In this document: positions 29,450-38,948 of the stretch, one piece after another | How positions within the stretch are numbered: position 1 is the first letter of the stretch | Layout: each line of letters opens with the position of its first letter | Origin: Cohnella rhizosphaerae | Lineage (GTDB): Bacteria; Bacillota; Bacilli; Paenibacillales; Paenibacillaceae | Reading direction: 5' to 3' | Length of the DNA: 64,000 nt | Assembly (NCBI RefSeq): GCF_029525575.1 | Contig: NZ_JAPDIA010000008.1 | Coordinates: 1,860,001-1,924,000 of the forward strand | Program-made: the position numbers and the translations under genes | Notes under the pieces: model-generated | What the model was told of the DNA's origin: nothing | The model's input: only the letters and a program-made list of their open reading frames with translations | The model's database searches: none

Positions 29450-30782
29450 TTACTTGAGGTTATCGAGCGCGGCCTGCGTTTTTTTTGGCGACGTCTGCCG
29501 GCGTGCCCTGCTTGATGGTCAGCGCTTGAAGGCCGTTCTCGAATTCCTTGGAAGGCTGGGTCGGGATGACCGAGTCGAACACTCTGGTCGAACCGTTGCT
29601 GGTCAACTTCATCAGTTCCTCCAGGAAAGGATTGATCTCGCCATCGCCCGCCACGTTCTTCTTCGTCGGTACCATGATGCCTGCCTTGGACAGGTCCTTG
29701 TACAGATCCTCGCTCACGAAATACTTCATAAACTCGAGCGCCGCGTCCTGCTTCTCCTTGCTCAGGCCACTCTTGATCGCGATGCCGAACTGCGGCACGC
29801 CGGCCGCCTTCTTGGCATCGCCCTTGCCGCCCGGCACGCTCGGGAACAACGCGATGCCGAATTTGCTGCCATTCGGGTTATCGATGCGGATTCTGGTATT
29901 CACGGTCGCCGACGTAATGTGCATGGCCGCTTTTTCTTGGATGAAATAATCCTGTGCCTGCACCGAATCCATGTTGTTGGCGTCCGAGTTGAAGGCTCCG
30001 AGCTTGGTCAATTCGTCAATGACAGCCACCGCTTTGACGAAGTCTTCGTCGGTAAACTTCGCTTTGCCGTCCACGACGTTCTGCAGGAAGTCGTCGCCTG
30101 CGAAGCGCTGCGTCAACGTAGACATATACGAGGATTGAAGCGGCCATTGCTCTTTGTTGCCGAGGGAGATCGGCGTGATTTTCGCCGCCTTCAATTTTTT
30201 GATCGCGTCGATCCACTCCTCGTACGTAGCCGGGAACGTGTCATAGCCGACTTTGGAGAACATTTCCTTATTGTAATAGATGATATCGACGAAGTTTTGC
30301 TTGGTCGGCACGGCATACTGGTTGCCGTTCTTGTTGAAGCCGGCCAGTGCGTCTTCCTGTACGAGCTGATTCCAGTTGTCCATCTGATCGTTCAGGGGCA
30401 GCAGCAGATCGCCGCTCACCAGCGGGTCGAGGTCCGCGCCGGGCCATACGACGTCGACGTCGGCCAGATTGTTGCCCGCGGCGAGCGTGAACAGCTTCGT
30501 CTTGTATTGCGCCGCAGCCACGCCGTCCTGATTGATCTTGATATTCGGATGCTCCGATTCGAACGCGGCGATGCGCGCTTTGTATACATCATTATCCGCA
30601 TTCGGCGAGGTCCATGGATGCATCATGGTCAACGTTACGGTTCCTTTGCCTCCGCCGTCGCTCGACGAAGCGCCTTCCCCGTTATTCGCGTCGTTCGAAT
30701 TGCCGCAGGCGGCCGTTGCCAAAGCCAGCGTCGTTGCCACGGAGAGCAGTGCGATTCCCTTGATGCCGTTTCTCTTTTTCAT
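29450..30782 (-). CDS. Extracellular sugar-binding lipoprotein (frameshifted at end)
   Basis: About 443 residues. The signal peptide ends in the lipobox ATAAC (Cys26), followed by a short Asn/Ser/Gly linker and a family 1 solute-binding fold (VTLTMMHPWTSPNADNDVYK, then the ligand-binding lobes). GAGGG precedes the ATG by 8 bases. Eight T (29479-29486) carry one extra base; repair gives the usual C-terminus VAKKTQAALDNLK and stop. It is the first gene of the sugar locus 2 operon. Confidence 0.92.
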
Positions 30783-30819
30783 TGGCGAACCCTCTTTTCT
30801 GCATTTTTGTAGCGTATTT

Positions 30820-30871
30820 TATAACATACAATGTTCGTTTTCATACCATTCTATGTTATAGATTTAGTATA
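30820..30871 (-). promoter_or_regulatory. Promoter and inverted repeat before locus 2 binding-protein gene
   Basis: A minus-strand -10 (TATACT, 30866-30871) with a weak -35 (TTCAGG) lies just upstream of a long inverted repeat. The repeat has 14-base arms with one mismatch (TATAACATACAATG at 30820-30833, CATTCTATGTTATA at 30847-30860) and covers the first transcribed bases. It is AT-rich and too weak for a terminator; an operator for the locus regulators is more likely. Confidence 0.55.
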
Positions 30872-30930
30872 AAGCGTTATCATAAAGTCCTGAATCCCAC
30901 AAACTTACGATAACATCCGATTTTTTTAAA

Positions 30931-31957
30931 CTAACCTTGATCATTTTCGTTCAGCACATAGTCGACAAGCTCGTCCAGCGGAACGGTAGCGAGCGCAATG
31001 GCCGTATCCGTAACGCCGTAGTAGATATACAGGAGACCGTCCTTCACCACGTTGCCCGTCGGGAAGATGACATTCGGGATCTGGTAGCCGAATTTCTCGT
31101 AGTAGGTTTCCGGTTCCATAATAAAATGATTCGTCCTGGCAATGATCTTCTCGGGATTGTCGAGGTCCAGCAGCAACGCGCCGACTCGATAGACGGTATC
31201 GTAGTCCACGCCATGGTACAGGACCAGCCAGCCTTTATCCGTCCGCACCGGGGGGCGTGGAGCCGCCGATCTTCTTCTGCTCCCATGCTTCCGGTCCTGC
31301 CGTGGCCAGCAGCTTCGGCGCTTCCCAATGGATCAAATCATCCGAGTAGCTGATCCACATCGCCGCCTGCTTCGTCCCGTAAGCCTCGCCTACGTATTCT
31401 TCGGGCCTGCGCAGCAGCGCGAACTTGCCGTTAATCTTCTCGGGGAACAGAATATTGTCGCGGTCGTTAATCTCCAACGGCGTCGTATCGCACAAGTAAT
31501 CCCAATGGATTAAATCTTTGGAGGTCAATATGCCCGAGCGGGTCCGCCAATGCACGTCCTCATCGCCCCAGCCGTCCGGGTATTGAGGGATGGCGCGTTC
31601 CGGTATGCCGGTGCCCGTCGGATAATAATTCATCGCGCAAGGACGCAGCGCATAATTCAAGTAAAACGTATCGTCGATCTTGACGATGCGCGGATCCTGC
31701 ACGCTGCCGTAAGGAAAGCCGAGCATGTCCGGCGTCACGACCGGCTCGTCCACCACATGCTTGAAGTGAACGCCGTCCTCGCTTTCCAGCAGGCCCAGGA
31801 AGTTTTTGCAGGGCGTCAAGGATCCTGCCGTACGTTCGATCATATAAAATTTTCCATTGTCGATGATGACGGCGGGATTGAATACGGTTGCTTTTCTCCA
31901 CTCGAACAATCCGGGAACGACGATCGGATTCTCGGGATGTCTGGTAATGTTAAGCAT
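30931..31957 (-). CDS. GH130 beta-mannoside phosphorylase/hydrolase (frameshifted)
   Basis: Intracellular five-bladed beta-propeller enzyme, about 341 residues after repair. Family blocks are visible: NPAVIIDNGKFYMIERT, GSVQDPRIVKIDDTFYLNY, WISYSDDLIHWE, TDKGWLVLYHGVDYDTVYRV and FPTGNVVKDGLLYIYYGVTD. GH130 members cleave beta-1,4- or beta-1,2-mannosidic bonds by phosphorolysis or hydrolysis; I cannot decide which. AGGAGG precedes the ATG. Six G (31250-31255) carry one extra base; repair gives GGSTPPVRTDKGW. It is upstream of and in the same direction as the binding-protein operon. Confidence 0.9.
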
Positions 31958-32400
31958 GACTACCTCCTGGTATGACGGATGATTGGCCTGGATGGATCGC
32001 AATTCGTTATCATTATAGCGCTGCAGGCTTGGACAAAATATCCGACAGGCTTCAGAAAACGTCCGATAAATGCGAATGATTGCGTTTTTCCGGGCAGCAA
32101 GTCAGCTCCCCATCTAAATGCATGGCCTCCGAACCCTTGCAAAGCGCATACGAGTAAAACCGTCAGGGAAGATCGCAGCTCTTCCTGACGGTCCTTGCAT
32201 CAAGCGCGTGCACGATCGACGGACAGCCCGCGCCCGCCTGAACGCACAACCAACCGCGCCAACGCCTCCACAGCCGCCCGTGCTCGCGGCCTATAGCCAA
32301 TCGCTGTTGAAACGGCCGCGGAGCGGGTTTCTTGGGTTGCTACTGAAGCAAACTAAAATTGGGCAGCAACCAACACCGAATTTGATGGCTTCCAATTGGT
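31958..32400. other. Intergenic region with dispersed repeat copy 1
   Basis: A minus-strand TATAAT at 32012-32017 may serve the GH130 gene, but no good -35 is seen. Positions 32159-32280 hold copy 1 of the dispersed repeat. The stretch 32281-32400 has nothing else recognisable. Confidence 0.5.
32159..32280. repeat. Dispersed structured repeat, copy 1
   Basis: A 122-bp element about 90% identical by eye to 63329-63451, in the same orientation. It begins with a hairpin ACCGTCAGG...CCTGACGGT. In the stem, an A-T pair here is a G-C pair in the other copy (AAGA/TCTT against GAGA/TCTC), a compensatory change that supports a conserved structure. The rest contains GAACGCACAACC and ends GCCGCCCG in both copies. 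Confidence 0.8.
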
Positions 32401-32433
32401 CAAAAAAAAAGCCATGGATTCGCATCCATGGCT
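32401..32433 (-). terminator. Intrinsic terminator of Gfo/Idh gene
   Basis: On the minus strand the stem AGCCATGGAT/ATCCATGGCT with a 3-base loop is followed by nine T. Confidence 0.9.
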
Positions 32434-32447
32434 CAGCAAGCTCTGAA

Positions 32448-33510
32448 TTACAGCGTTACTTCTCTCCCGAGCGCGGCGGAACGATAGAGGGCGTCCATGA
32501 CTTCGGACGTGGTCATGACCTGATCGATATTCGCACGGCCCTTGATGCCCGAAGCTGCGGAGCGCAGGAAATCGTCGATCTCCGAGGCGAACTTGTCCGT
32601 CTTGGCGAACGACGGGCTCGTCTCCAGCAGCATGCCGTCCTTGGCGCCGTATACTTTGAAGTCGCCGCTGCCGTAGTCGAGCTTGACGCCGGCCTTGTCG
32701 CCCAGAAACTCCACGAACATCGCGGATTCCCCCGATATTTTGCGCCCATGCCCCATTGAGGCTGATCGTCGGACCTGTCGTGCGAACCAAGCCGGTAACA
32801 AAATCTTCTACGTCGTACGTGCCGTTATAATTCGGCGGACCGGCCCACATATTCACATACGCGTAGGCCTTCATGTCCTTTGCCAGCTCGCCGTAAATTT
32901 CGCCGGATACGGTTCGGGCGCCAGGCTGTCCCAGACTGTAGAAGATGAGATCGAGGAAGTGGACGCCCCAGTCGATCAAGACGCCGCCGCCCGACTTCGA
33001 CTTCGTCGTGAACGGGCCGCCCAGTCCCGGAATCGAGCGATGCGAGCGGAAGGAGCAGTAGACGTGATAAACGCGTCCGAGCTCGCCGCCTTCGATCATG
33101 TCCTTGATCCGGTTGACCCCGGCAGCGTAGCGGTTGACGACGCCGATGTTCAATATGCGGCCGTTGCGATTCGCCGCCGCTTGCATCTCGCGGACTTGCT
33201 CCATGTTCAGCGCGGCCGGCTTCTCGCAGAGCACATGCTTGCCGGCGTTCAGGCAATCGATGGCGATCGGCGCATGCGTGTCGTTCGGCGTGCAGATCGA
33301 TACGGCTTCGATCTCGTCGTCTTCCAGGATCGCCCTGTAATCCGCGGATGTATGGGGCACGTTGAATTCGGCCGCAAGCGATCGGGCGCGCTCCTCCAAC
33401 GGATCGACGAGCATCTTGATAGCGGCCTTGTCGTTATCGTGATAATGCTGAATATGCTGGGTTCTGGCGATCATGCCGCAGCCGATGACGGCTACTTTCA
33501 TTTTGCTCAC
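32448..33510 (-). CDS. Gfo/Idh/MocA dehydrogenase (frameshifted)
   Basis: About 353 residues after repair. Rossmann start MKVAVIGCGMIARTQHIQHY, the EKP motif in HVLCEKPAALN, and the C-terminal domain with GGVLIDWGVHFLDLIFYSLG. GTG start at 33510 with GGAGGG 8 bases upstream; an ATG nine bases later lacks a suitable site. Five C (32729-32733) carry one extra base; repair gives AQNIGESAMFVEFLGD. Probably NAD-dependent sugar or inositol-derivative oxidation. Followed by its own terminator. Confidence 0.88.
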
Positions 33511-33572
33511 TCGTGCATCCCTCCGGATCGATTGGCATGAAGCCAGCATACCACGTCTAAGGCTGCGCGGAT

Positions 33573-34531
33573 TTAGCCGGATTCGCCATTCTGTTGGACC
33601 TGATTTGCGCTTGTCGCGATGGACTGGTATTCGGTAGGAGAGATGCCGAAGTGCTGGCGGAACGCCTTGCTGAACGAATGAATCGATTGATAGCGGAGCT
33701 GGTCCGCGATCTGAGTGACCGTCAGCCGGCCTTCGCGCAGCAGCTTGACGGCTTGCTCGAATCGCTTGCGATTGTAATACTCCTGAATCGTAAGCCCCAC
33801 TTCTTTGGAAAATTGATGCGACAAATAGGAGTAGCTGTAGTGCAGCTCCTCCGCCATCGCGCCGAGCTCCGTGATCCGAAGCCAATTGTCTTCAATGTAC
33901 TTGATCACGTCGTGGACCGGCTTCGTCATGTCCTTGCCCTGCAGCATGGGCGAATACGCCGTCTCCCCGCTGTCGTGGAAGCTGCGGTAGGCCAGTACGA
34001 CGAGCTGCTGCAAATACGAGCCGATCATGAAGGAGGAATAGCTCTTCAGGTTGACCAGCTCCTTGAAGATGCCGGCGAACGGAGCTTCGATGCCCAGCAG
34101 GTTCGCAACGACGGGCTGCGGCGTCCGATCGAACATTTTCCGGATCGGCTCCAGGGTCGACGGTTCGCCTTTCTCGCCTTCCTCGCCTGCCTCGCCTTCC
34201 GCAAAATCGAACCCGACATAATAATACCGGAACGGTTCGTCATCGTCCGCCCGGCAGGCGTGTTTTTCCCCGGGACGTTAAGCACGATGTCGCCTTCCTT
34301 TACCGCATGCGACGCGCCGCCGGCCTTGAACCATCCCCGGCCGGAGACGATATAGCTGAGCTCGTAGCAGAATTGCTCGTGTTCGTTAACGACGTACCCG
34401 CCTTGACAGCTTAGGTCACCAACCTGGAAGAGACGAATCGATCCGAACCGCTGCGGATTCTCGAAATAAATATGGTCGAAATGAAAGTCTTTTCGATTGT
34501 TTTTCTGTTCATACGTCACTTCTTGATCCAT
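33573..34531 (-). CDS. AraC family regulator (frameshifted, one base missing)
   Basis: About 319 residues after repair. An N-terminal cupin-type sensor (YELSYIVSGRGWFKAGG) precedes two helix-turn-helices (MAEELHYSYSYLSHQFSKEV and QIADQLRYQSIHSFSKAFRQ), ending ISPTEYQS. GAGGGG precedes the ATG. Unlike all other breaks here, this one needs one base added: near T5C4 (34263-34271) the frame is restored only by insertion, giving KHACRADDDEPFRYYYVGF. It lies upstream of the Gfo/Idh gene on the same strand, its probable target. Confidence 0.87.
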
Positions 34532-34648
34532 CGTATCCCCTCTCGGCCCGGCGCTCCTTTTTTCAAGGGTTCCATTAGCGAGTGCTTGCTATATTACTAA
34601 TCACCTTAAGCGCACGTTTGCCAGGAGTCAAGAGCACCCCGATCATGC

Positions 34649-34690
34649 AAAAAAGCCCCTGAACCGTCGCAGAGACGCATTCAAGGGCTT
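34649..34690 (-). terminator. Intrinsic terminator of YbjQ-like gene
   Basis: Minus-strand stem AAGCCCTTGAA...TTCAGGGGCTT followed by T residues. The sequence resembles the tRNA-Leu terminator at 41862, including the leading GCAAAAAAGCCCC. Confidence 0.8.
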
Positions 34691-34707
34691 CGCTTTTCCT
34701 CGTGCCT

Positions 34708-35022
34708 CTACTTCACAAATTTGACGGCCGTTCCATAGGAGCAAATGCTGACGGTCGCATCTTTAACAAACTTGGCCGTATAGCGAACGCCAATAATTCC
34801 GTCCGCTCCCAGCTCTTGGGCCTCTTTAACCATTCTTTCCGTAGCCGCATCGAATGCAGCATCCTTCATATCTGTGTACGACTTGATCTCCCCGCCCTTT
34901 ATCTCTTTTAGCGAGGCCATAATATCTTTTTCAATATGCTTTGAACTAACAATAACGCCTCTTACCAGTCCGACGATTTCCACATTTTTACCGGGGATGT
35001 TATCGATTGTAGCAACCAACAT
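34708..35022 (-). CDS. YbjQ/UPF0145 family protein
   Basis: A 104-residue cytoplasmic protein, MLVATIDNIPGKNVEIVGLV with AQELGADGIIGVRY, the hallmark of YbjQ (UPF0145) proteins, sometimes called heavy-metal-binding domain proteins. The role is not established. Three ATGs occur in a row; the one at 35022 has AGGAG about 10 bases upstream and is preferred. The frame is intact. Confidence 0.88.
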   Translation of the reverse strand: MLVATIDNIPGKNVEIVGLVRGVIVSSKHIEKDIMASLKEIKGGEIKSYTDMKDAAFDAATERMVKEAQELGADGIIGVRYTAKFVKDATVSICSYGTAVKFVK

Positions 35023-35043
35023 GATCATCATTCTCCTATATGT

Positions 35044-38037
35044 TCAGAACGAGGCCGTTTGCCGGGCAGCCGTCCGCTGACGACGGGACTTGCGGAAGAA
35101 CAGCAGCTCGTAGATGCAAGGCACGATCACTAGCGTGAGAAGCGTGGCGACGATAAGGCCGCCGATGACGACGATGGCGAGACTTTGCGAGACGATGCTT
35201 CCGCTTTCCGACACGCCGAACACGAGCGGCAGCATGGCGCATACGGTCGCAATCGCAGTCATCAGAATGGGGCGCATCCGGGTGCCGACCGCTTCCAGCA
35301 GCGCTTCGCGGATCGTCATCCTTTCTTCGTTCTGCTTCACGCGGTCGATCAGCACGATCGCGTTCGTGACGACGATGCCGATAAGCATGACGACGCCGAA
35401 GATCGCGGTGAAGTCAGGCGTCACGCCGGTGACGATCAGGCCTAGCACCGCTCCGATCGGCACGAACAAGATCGAAGCGAGAATGGCGATCGGCGCTCGC
35501 AGCGTCTTAAACGTGAAGACCATGATCAGGTACACGATGCCGATGGAGATGAGCATCATTCCGAACAGGCTGGTGAAGTCGGAAGATTGGTCGGCGGAAG
35601 CCCCGCCTACGTAAATATTGACGCCTTCCGGCGGCTTCACGTCTTTCATCTCCAGCGATATTTTGCCGCCGACGACGGACAGTTTGCTCGGATCGACCGT
35701 CGCCGTAACGCGAATATAGCTCTTCCCGTCTTTATGGTAGAATTCAGTCGGCTTCTCTTCCTTGACCCACTTCGCTACGCTGGATACCGGCTTCGAACCG
35801 GCGTCGGTCAGGACGGTAAGGCCATCCAGATCGCGCTCGGACTTCGGAGCAAGCACCGGCTGGACGGAGACGTGCAGCGAGCGGCCTTCCGTCTGTACCT
35901 CGCCGATCTGCACCGGATTGAGCATCCCTTGCAGCTGGGAGGCGATGTCACCGGCATTGGCTTCGGTCGGATTCACTTGCAGCGTATACACCGTCTTCTT
36001 CTCTTCCTGGTTCGTTTCGACTTTGAGCACATCCGGAATCGGCTTGATCTTGGCGACGATCTCGTCAGCCGTCTTCGTCAGCAGGCCGGGATCGTCTCCG
36101 GATACGTCAACGAACACGCTCGTGCCTCCCGCGCCTCCGAAGCCGGCATTCAGCTCCGCTCCAGGGTAGTTCGGGCGCTCCGCCTTGACGGCCTCGACGA
36201 TCTCGTCGGCGGCGCCGCCTTTCTTCACCTGCAGCAAATAAGATACGAGGGTCGGCGATTGGACGCTTCCGTACTTGGCGGCGTCGGCGCTGTTGCCCAG
36301 GCTCATGTTGACCCACTCCTGGCCTTCCTGCTTCATCAGGAACGCTTCGAGCTTTTTACCGTTTTCGAACACTTGATCCGTCGGGGTATCCGGCTTATAT
36401 TCGAGCGTCACGTTAAGATTCGTGGCGTCGGAAGTATCGATTGCGCCCTTCGGCATCGTGAAGTAGACGCCAACGGAGCCGATCAGCAGCACGAACGCGA
36501 GGAGGATCGGTACCCACTTGTGCCGTAAATTCCAGTGCAGGAACGCCGCAAATCGTTTGGATGGCAGATGCTCCTTGATCGACGCCTTGCGAAGAACGCT
36601 GGCGCTCAAGAGCGGAATGACGGTCAGCGCGACGATCAGCGACGACAGCAGCGAATAGGCGACGGTCAAGGCGAACGGCAGCAGAAACGATTGAAGCGAA
36701 CCGCGCAAGAGCCCCATGGGCAGGAACACGGCGACCGTCGTTAACGTCGAAGCGGTGATCGCCCTCGACACTTCCTTGGTGGCGTCGATGACGACCGATA
36801 CAGAGAACGACTCTTTCTGCAAGCGGCGGAAAATGTTCTCGATAACGACGATGCTGTCGTCCACGAGACGTCCGACCGCGACGGCGACGCCGCCCAACGT
36901 CAAAATATTGAGCGTGATGTTCGACAAATCGAGCAAATATAGCGTCATGGCCAGCGACAACGGGATCGAGACGATCGTGACGAGCGTCGCCCGGACGTTG
37001 CGCATGAACAGAAGGATGACGATCGCGGCGAACAAGGCGCCCATGAGCACTTCTTGCATCATGCTGTTGACGGAATGGACGACCTGCTCGGACGTGCTTA
37101 TCATCAGCTTCAGCTCGACATCCCGGTTATCCTCGTTCATCTGCTTGATGATCTTCTCCACGCCTTTGCCCACGCTTACCGCGTTGGAGCTGGCCGCTTT
37201 GGATACGGTGATCATCAGCGAGTCCTTGCCGTTAAGACGATTGATGCTTTCCTGGTCGTTCAGCAGTTTGACGTTCGCCACGTCGCCCAGGGCGACTCCG
37301 TTTGCGACCGGCAGCTTCTTCAGCGACTCGATGCCTTGAAGGCCGGAGGCGACATTCAGGTTGACGACTGCCCCGTCCAGCGACAGCTGGCCGACGGAAG
37401 ACGAGGCGTTGCGGCCTTGCAGCACGGCGTAAAGAGACTGAAGCGGTATTCCTTTGGCCGCCAGCTTCTCCGTGTTCGGAAACACGCCGACGAAGGGCAG
37501 CGACTTGCCGGACAGTTGAATCTCGCCGGCTCCGTCGATCGAACGGAAGGCGTCGATCGCCTGCTGTTCCAGCTTTTCCTTCCGCGCCTCGCTTGTCCCA
37601 TCTGCAAACGTGAGCGAGACGAACGAGATCGGAATCATGGACGTGTCGAACTGTACCACGAACGGAGGCGACATGCGCTCCGGCAACTGCACGGCATTCA
37701 CCGCTTGCTCGACATCCGCTTTGGCTTGCTTCATGTTTGTCTCGGTATCGAAGACCAGGTTAATCTGGGAGAAGCCGTCTCCCGAAGTCGAGAACGTATC
37801 GGCCTTGCCCTTGATTGCCGACAATGCTTGCTCCAGCGAGTTCGTCACCTGCCGCTCCATCGTGGCGGCGTCATACCCCGGCCCGATTACGCTAACCGTT
37901 ACCTGCGGGCTGTCCGACTCCGGCATAAGTTCCATGGGAAGCTTGAAGTAGCTAAAGATTCCGATGCCGAGCACCATCACCACAACAATCGAGATCGCCG
38001 CTTTGTTGCGGAATACGCCTTCTAAAAATCTTTTCAA
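35044..38037 (-). CDS. RND efflux pump 2, SwrC/AcrB type
   Basis: Intact proton-driven exporter of 997 residues: first membrane segment (ISIVVVMVLGIGIF), porter domains, GGVAVAVGRLVDDSIVVIENI in segment 4, a second set of porter domains and the second helix bundle with MLIGIVVTNAIVLIDRVKQN. In Firmicutes such pumps export surfactants and drugs without an outer-membrane partner. TTG start with AAGGAG 10 bases upstream. Divergent from its probable two-component system at 38210. No homopolymer of six or more lies in this gene, which may be why it is unbroken. Confidence 0.93.
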   Translation of the reverse strand: MKRFLEGVFRNKAAISIVVVMVLGIGIFSYFKLPMELMPESDSPQVTVSVIGPGYDAATMERQVTNSLEQALSAIKGKADTFSTSGDGFSQINLVFDTETNMKQAKADVEQAVNAVQLPERMSPPFVVQFDTSMIPISFVSLTFADGTSEARKEKLEQQAIDAFRSIDGAGEIQLSGKSLPFVGVFPNTEKLAAKGIPLQSLYAVLQGRNASSSVGQLSLDGAVVNLNVASGLQGIESLKKLPVANGVALGDVANVKLLNDQESINRLNGKDSLMITVSKAASSNAVSVGKGVEKIIKQMNEDNRDVELKLMISTSEQVVHSVNSMMQEVLMGALFAAIVILLFMRNVRATLVTIVSIPLSLAMTLYLLDLSNITLNILTLGGVAVAVGRLVDDSIVVIENIFRRLQKESFSVSVVIDATKEVSRAITASTLTTVAVFLPMGLLRGSLQSFLLPFALTVAYSLLSSLIVALTVIPLLSASVLRKASIKEHLPSKRFAAFLHWNLRHKWVPILLAFVLLIGSVGVYFTMPKGAIDTSDATNLNVTLEYKPDTPTDQVFENGKKLEAFLMKQEGQEWVNMSLGNSADAAKYGSVQSPTLVSYLLQVKKGGAADEIVEAVKAERPNYPGAELNAGFGGAGGTSVFVDVSGDDPGLLTKTADEIVAKIKPIPDVLKVETNQEEKKTVYTLQVNPTEANAGDIASQLQGMLNPVQIGEVQTEGRSLHVSVQPVLAPKSERDLDGLTVLTDAGSKPVSSVAKWVKEEKPTEFYHKDGKSYIRVTATVDPSKLSVVGGKISLEMKDVKPPEGVNIYVGGASADQSSDFTSLFGMMLISIGIVYLIMVFTFKTLRAPIAILASILFVPIGAVLGLIVTGVTPDFTAIFGVVMLIGIVVTNAIVLIDRVKQNEERMTIREALLEAVGTRMRPILMTAIATVCAMLPLVFGVSESGSIVSQSLAIVVIGGLIVATLLTLVIVPCIYELLFFRKSRRQRTAARQTASF

Positions 38038-38114
38038 CTGATTCTTTCTCCTTCCGATTCCTATCGATAGGTGTCTATTGCTCGATTCCTATCCTACCAA
38101 CCTCATTGAAACGA

Positions 38115-38168
38115 AACCTAAACGAATCGTTTAACAACAGATGAACGATTCCCCGCGTCGTTTAGGTT
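38115..38168. promoter_or_regulatory. Inverted repeat in divergent RND 2/regulator promoter region
   Basis: A perfect 11-bp inverted repeat (AACCTAAACGA at 38115-38125, TCGTTTAGGTT at 38158-38168) with 32 bases between, in the 170-bp gap between the RND pump and the OmpR-type regulator. Two half-sites about four turns apart suit binding by the divergent OmpR-type regulator. Confidence 0.5.
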
Positions 38169-38209
38169 CTGTTAAAGTGAATGTGCTACCATGGACAAGG
38201 GTGAAAACG

Positions 38210-38946
38210 ATGACAAATGTATCCGATATTCGTATCGCCATCGTCGACGACGAGCCTTCGATTGTCACGATGCTGCGAATGGTGCTGCGCAGAGAAGGGT
38301 TTCATCAGCTGTATTCGGCTTCCACATTCGCGGGAGCGCTCGACCTGGCGGCGAAAGTGTCCCCCGATATCGTTCTTCTGGACATTATGCTCCCGGACGG
38401 CAGCGGCCTGGAGCTCTGCTCCAAACTTCGCGAATACGGGAATCCGCATATTTTGTTTTTGACCGCTAAAGCTTCCGATCTCGATGTCCTCCGGGGCTTC
38501 GCGATGGGAGGAGACGATTATATTACGAAGCCCTTCAATCCCCTGGAGGTGGCCGCCAGAATTCAGGCGCGCATTCGCCGTCTGGAGCCTGAAGTTCCCG
38601 CTTCCGGTTCGGGAAAGCGGCTCGAACCGGGGATTTATCGGTTCAGCCGCTTCACCGTCAACGAGGCAGAAGGCGAGTTGATCGTGGAGGGACAGCCGGT
38701 TCCTTGCCCTGCGCAGGAATTCCAGCTGCTGCTGCACTTCTGCAAGTTTCCCGGGGTCGTATTTTCCAAGACGCAGCTCTACGACAAGGTATGGGGGGAT
38801 CAACGGACAGGGCGATGACTCGACGGTCATGGTGCATATCCGGCGCATTCGGGAGCGGATCGAGACCGATCCCGGCAATCCGAAGCAGTTGCTCACCGTA
38901 CGGGGGGCTTGGTTACAAGCTGGCGAAGGAGACGCAGGAGCGATGA
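38210..38946 (+). CDS. OmpR family response regulator (two frameshifts)
   Basis: About 244 residues after repair. The receiver domain (IRIAIVDDEPSIVTMLRMVL) has its phospho-Asp in VLLDIMLPDGSG and Lys in YITKPFN; the winged helix has STVMVHIRRIRERIETDP and ends GLGYKLAKETQER. Extra bases lie in six G twice (38793-38798 and 38902-38907). AAGGGTG precedes the ATG by about 8 bases. Overlaps the kinase gene (ATGA). Probably controls RND pump 2. Confidence 0.9.
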
Positions 38947-38948
38947 GG

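Noticed and set aside
29454..30812. Long plus-strand reading frame of 452 codons
   Set aside because: It is the complement of the binding-protein gene, with Arg/His-rich composition typical of a shadow frame.
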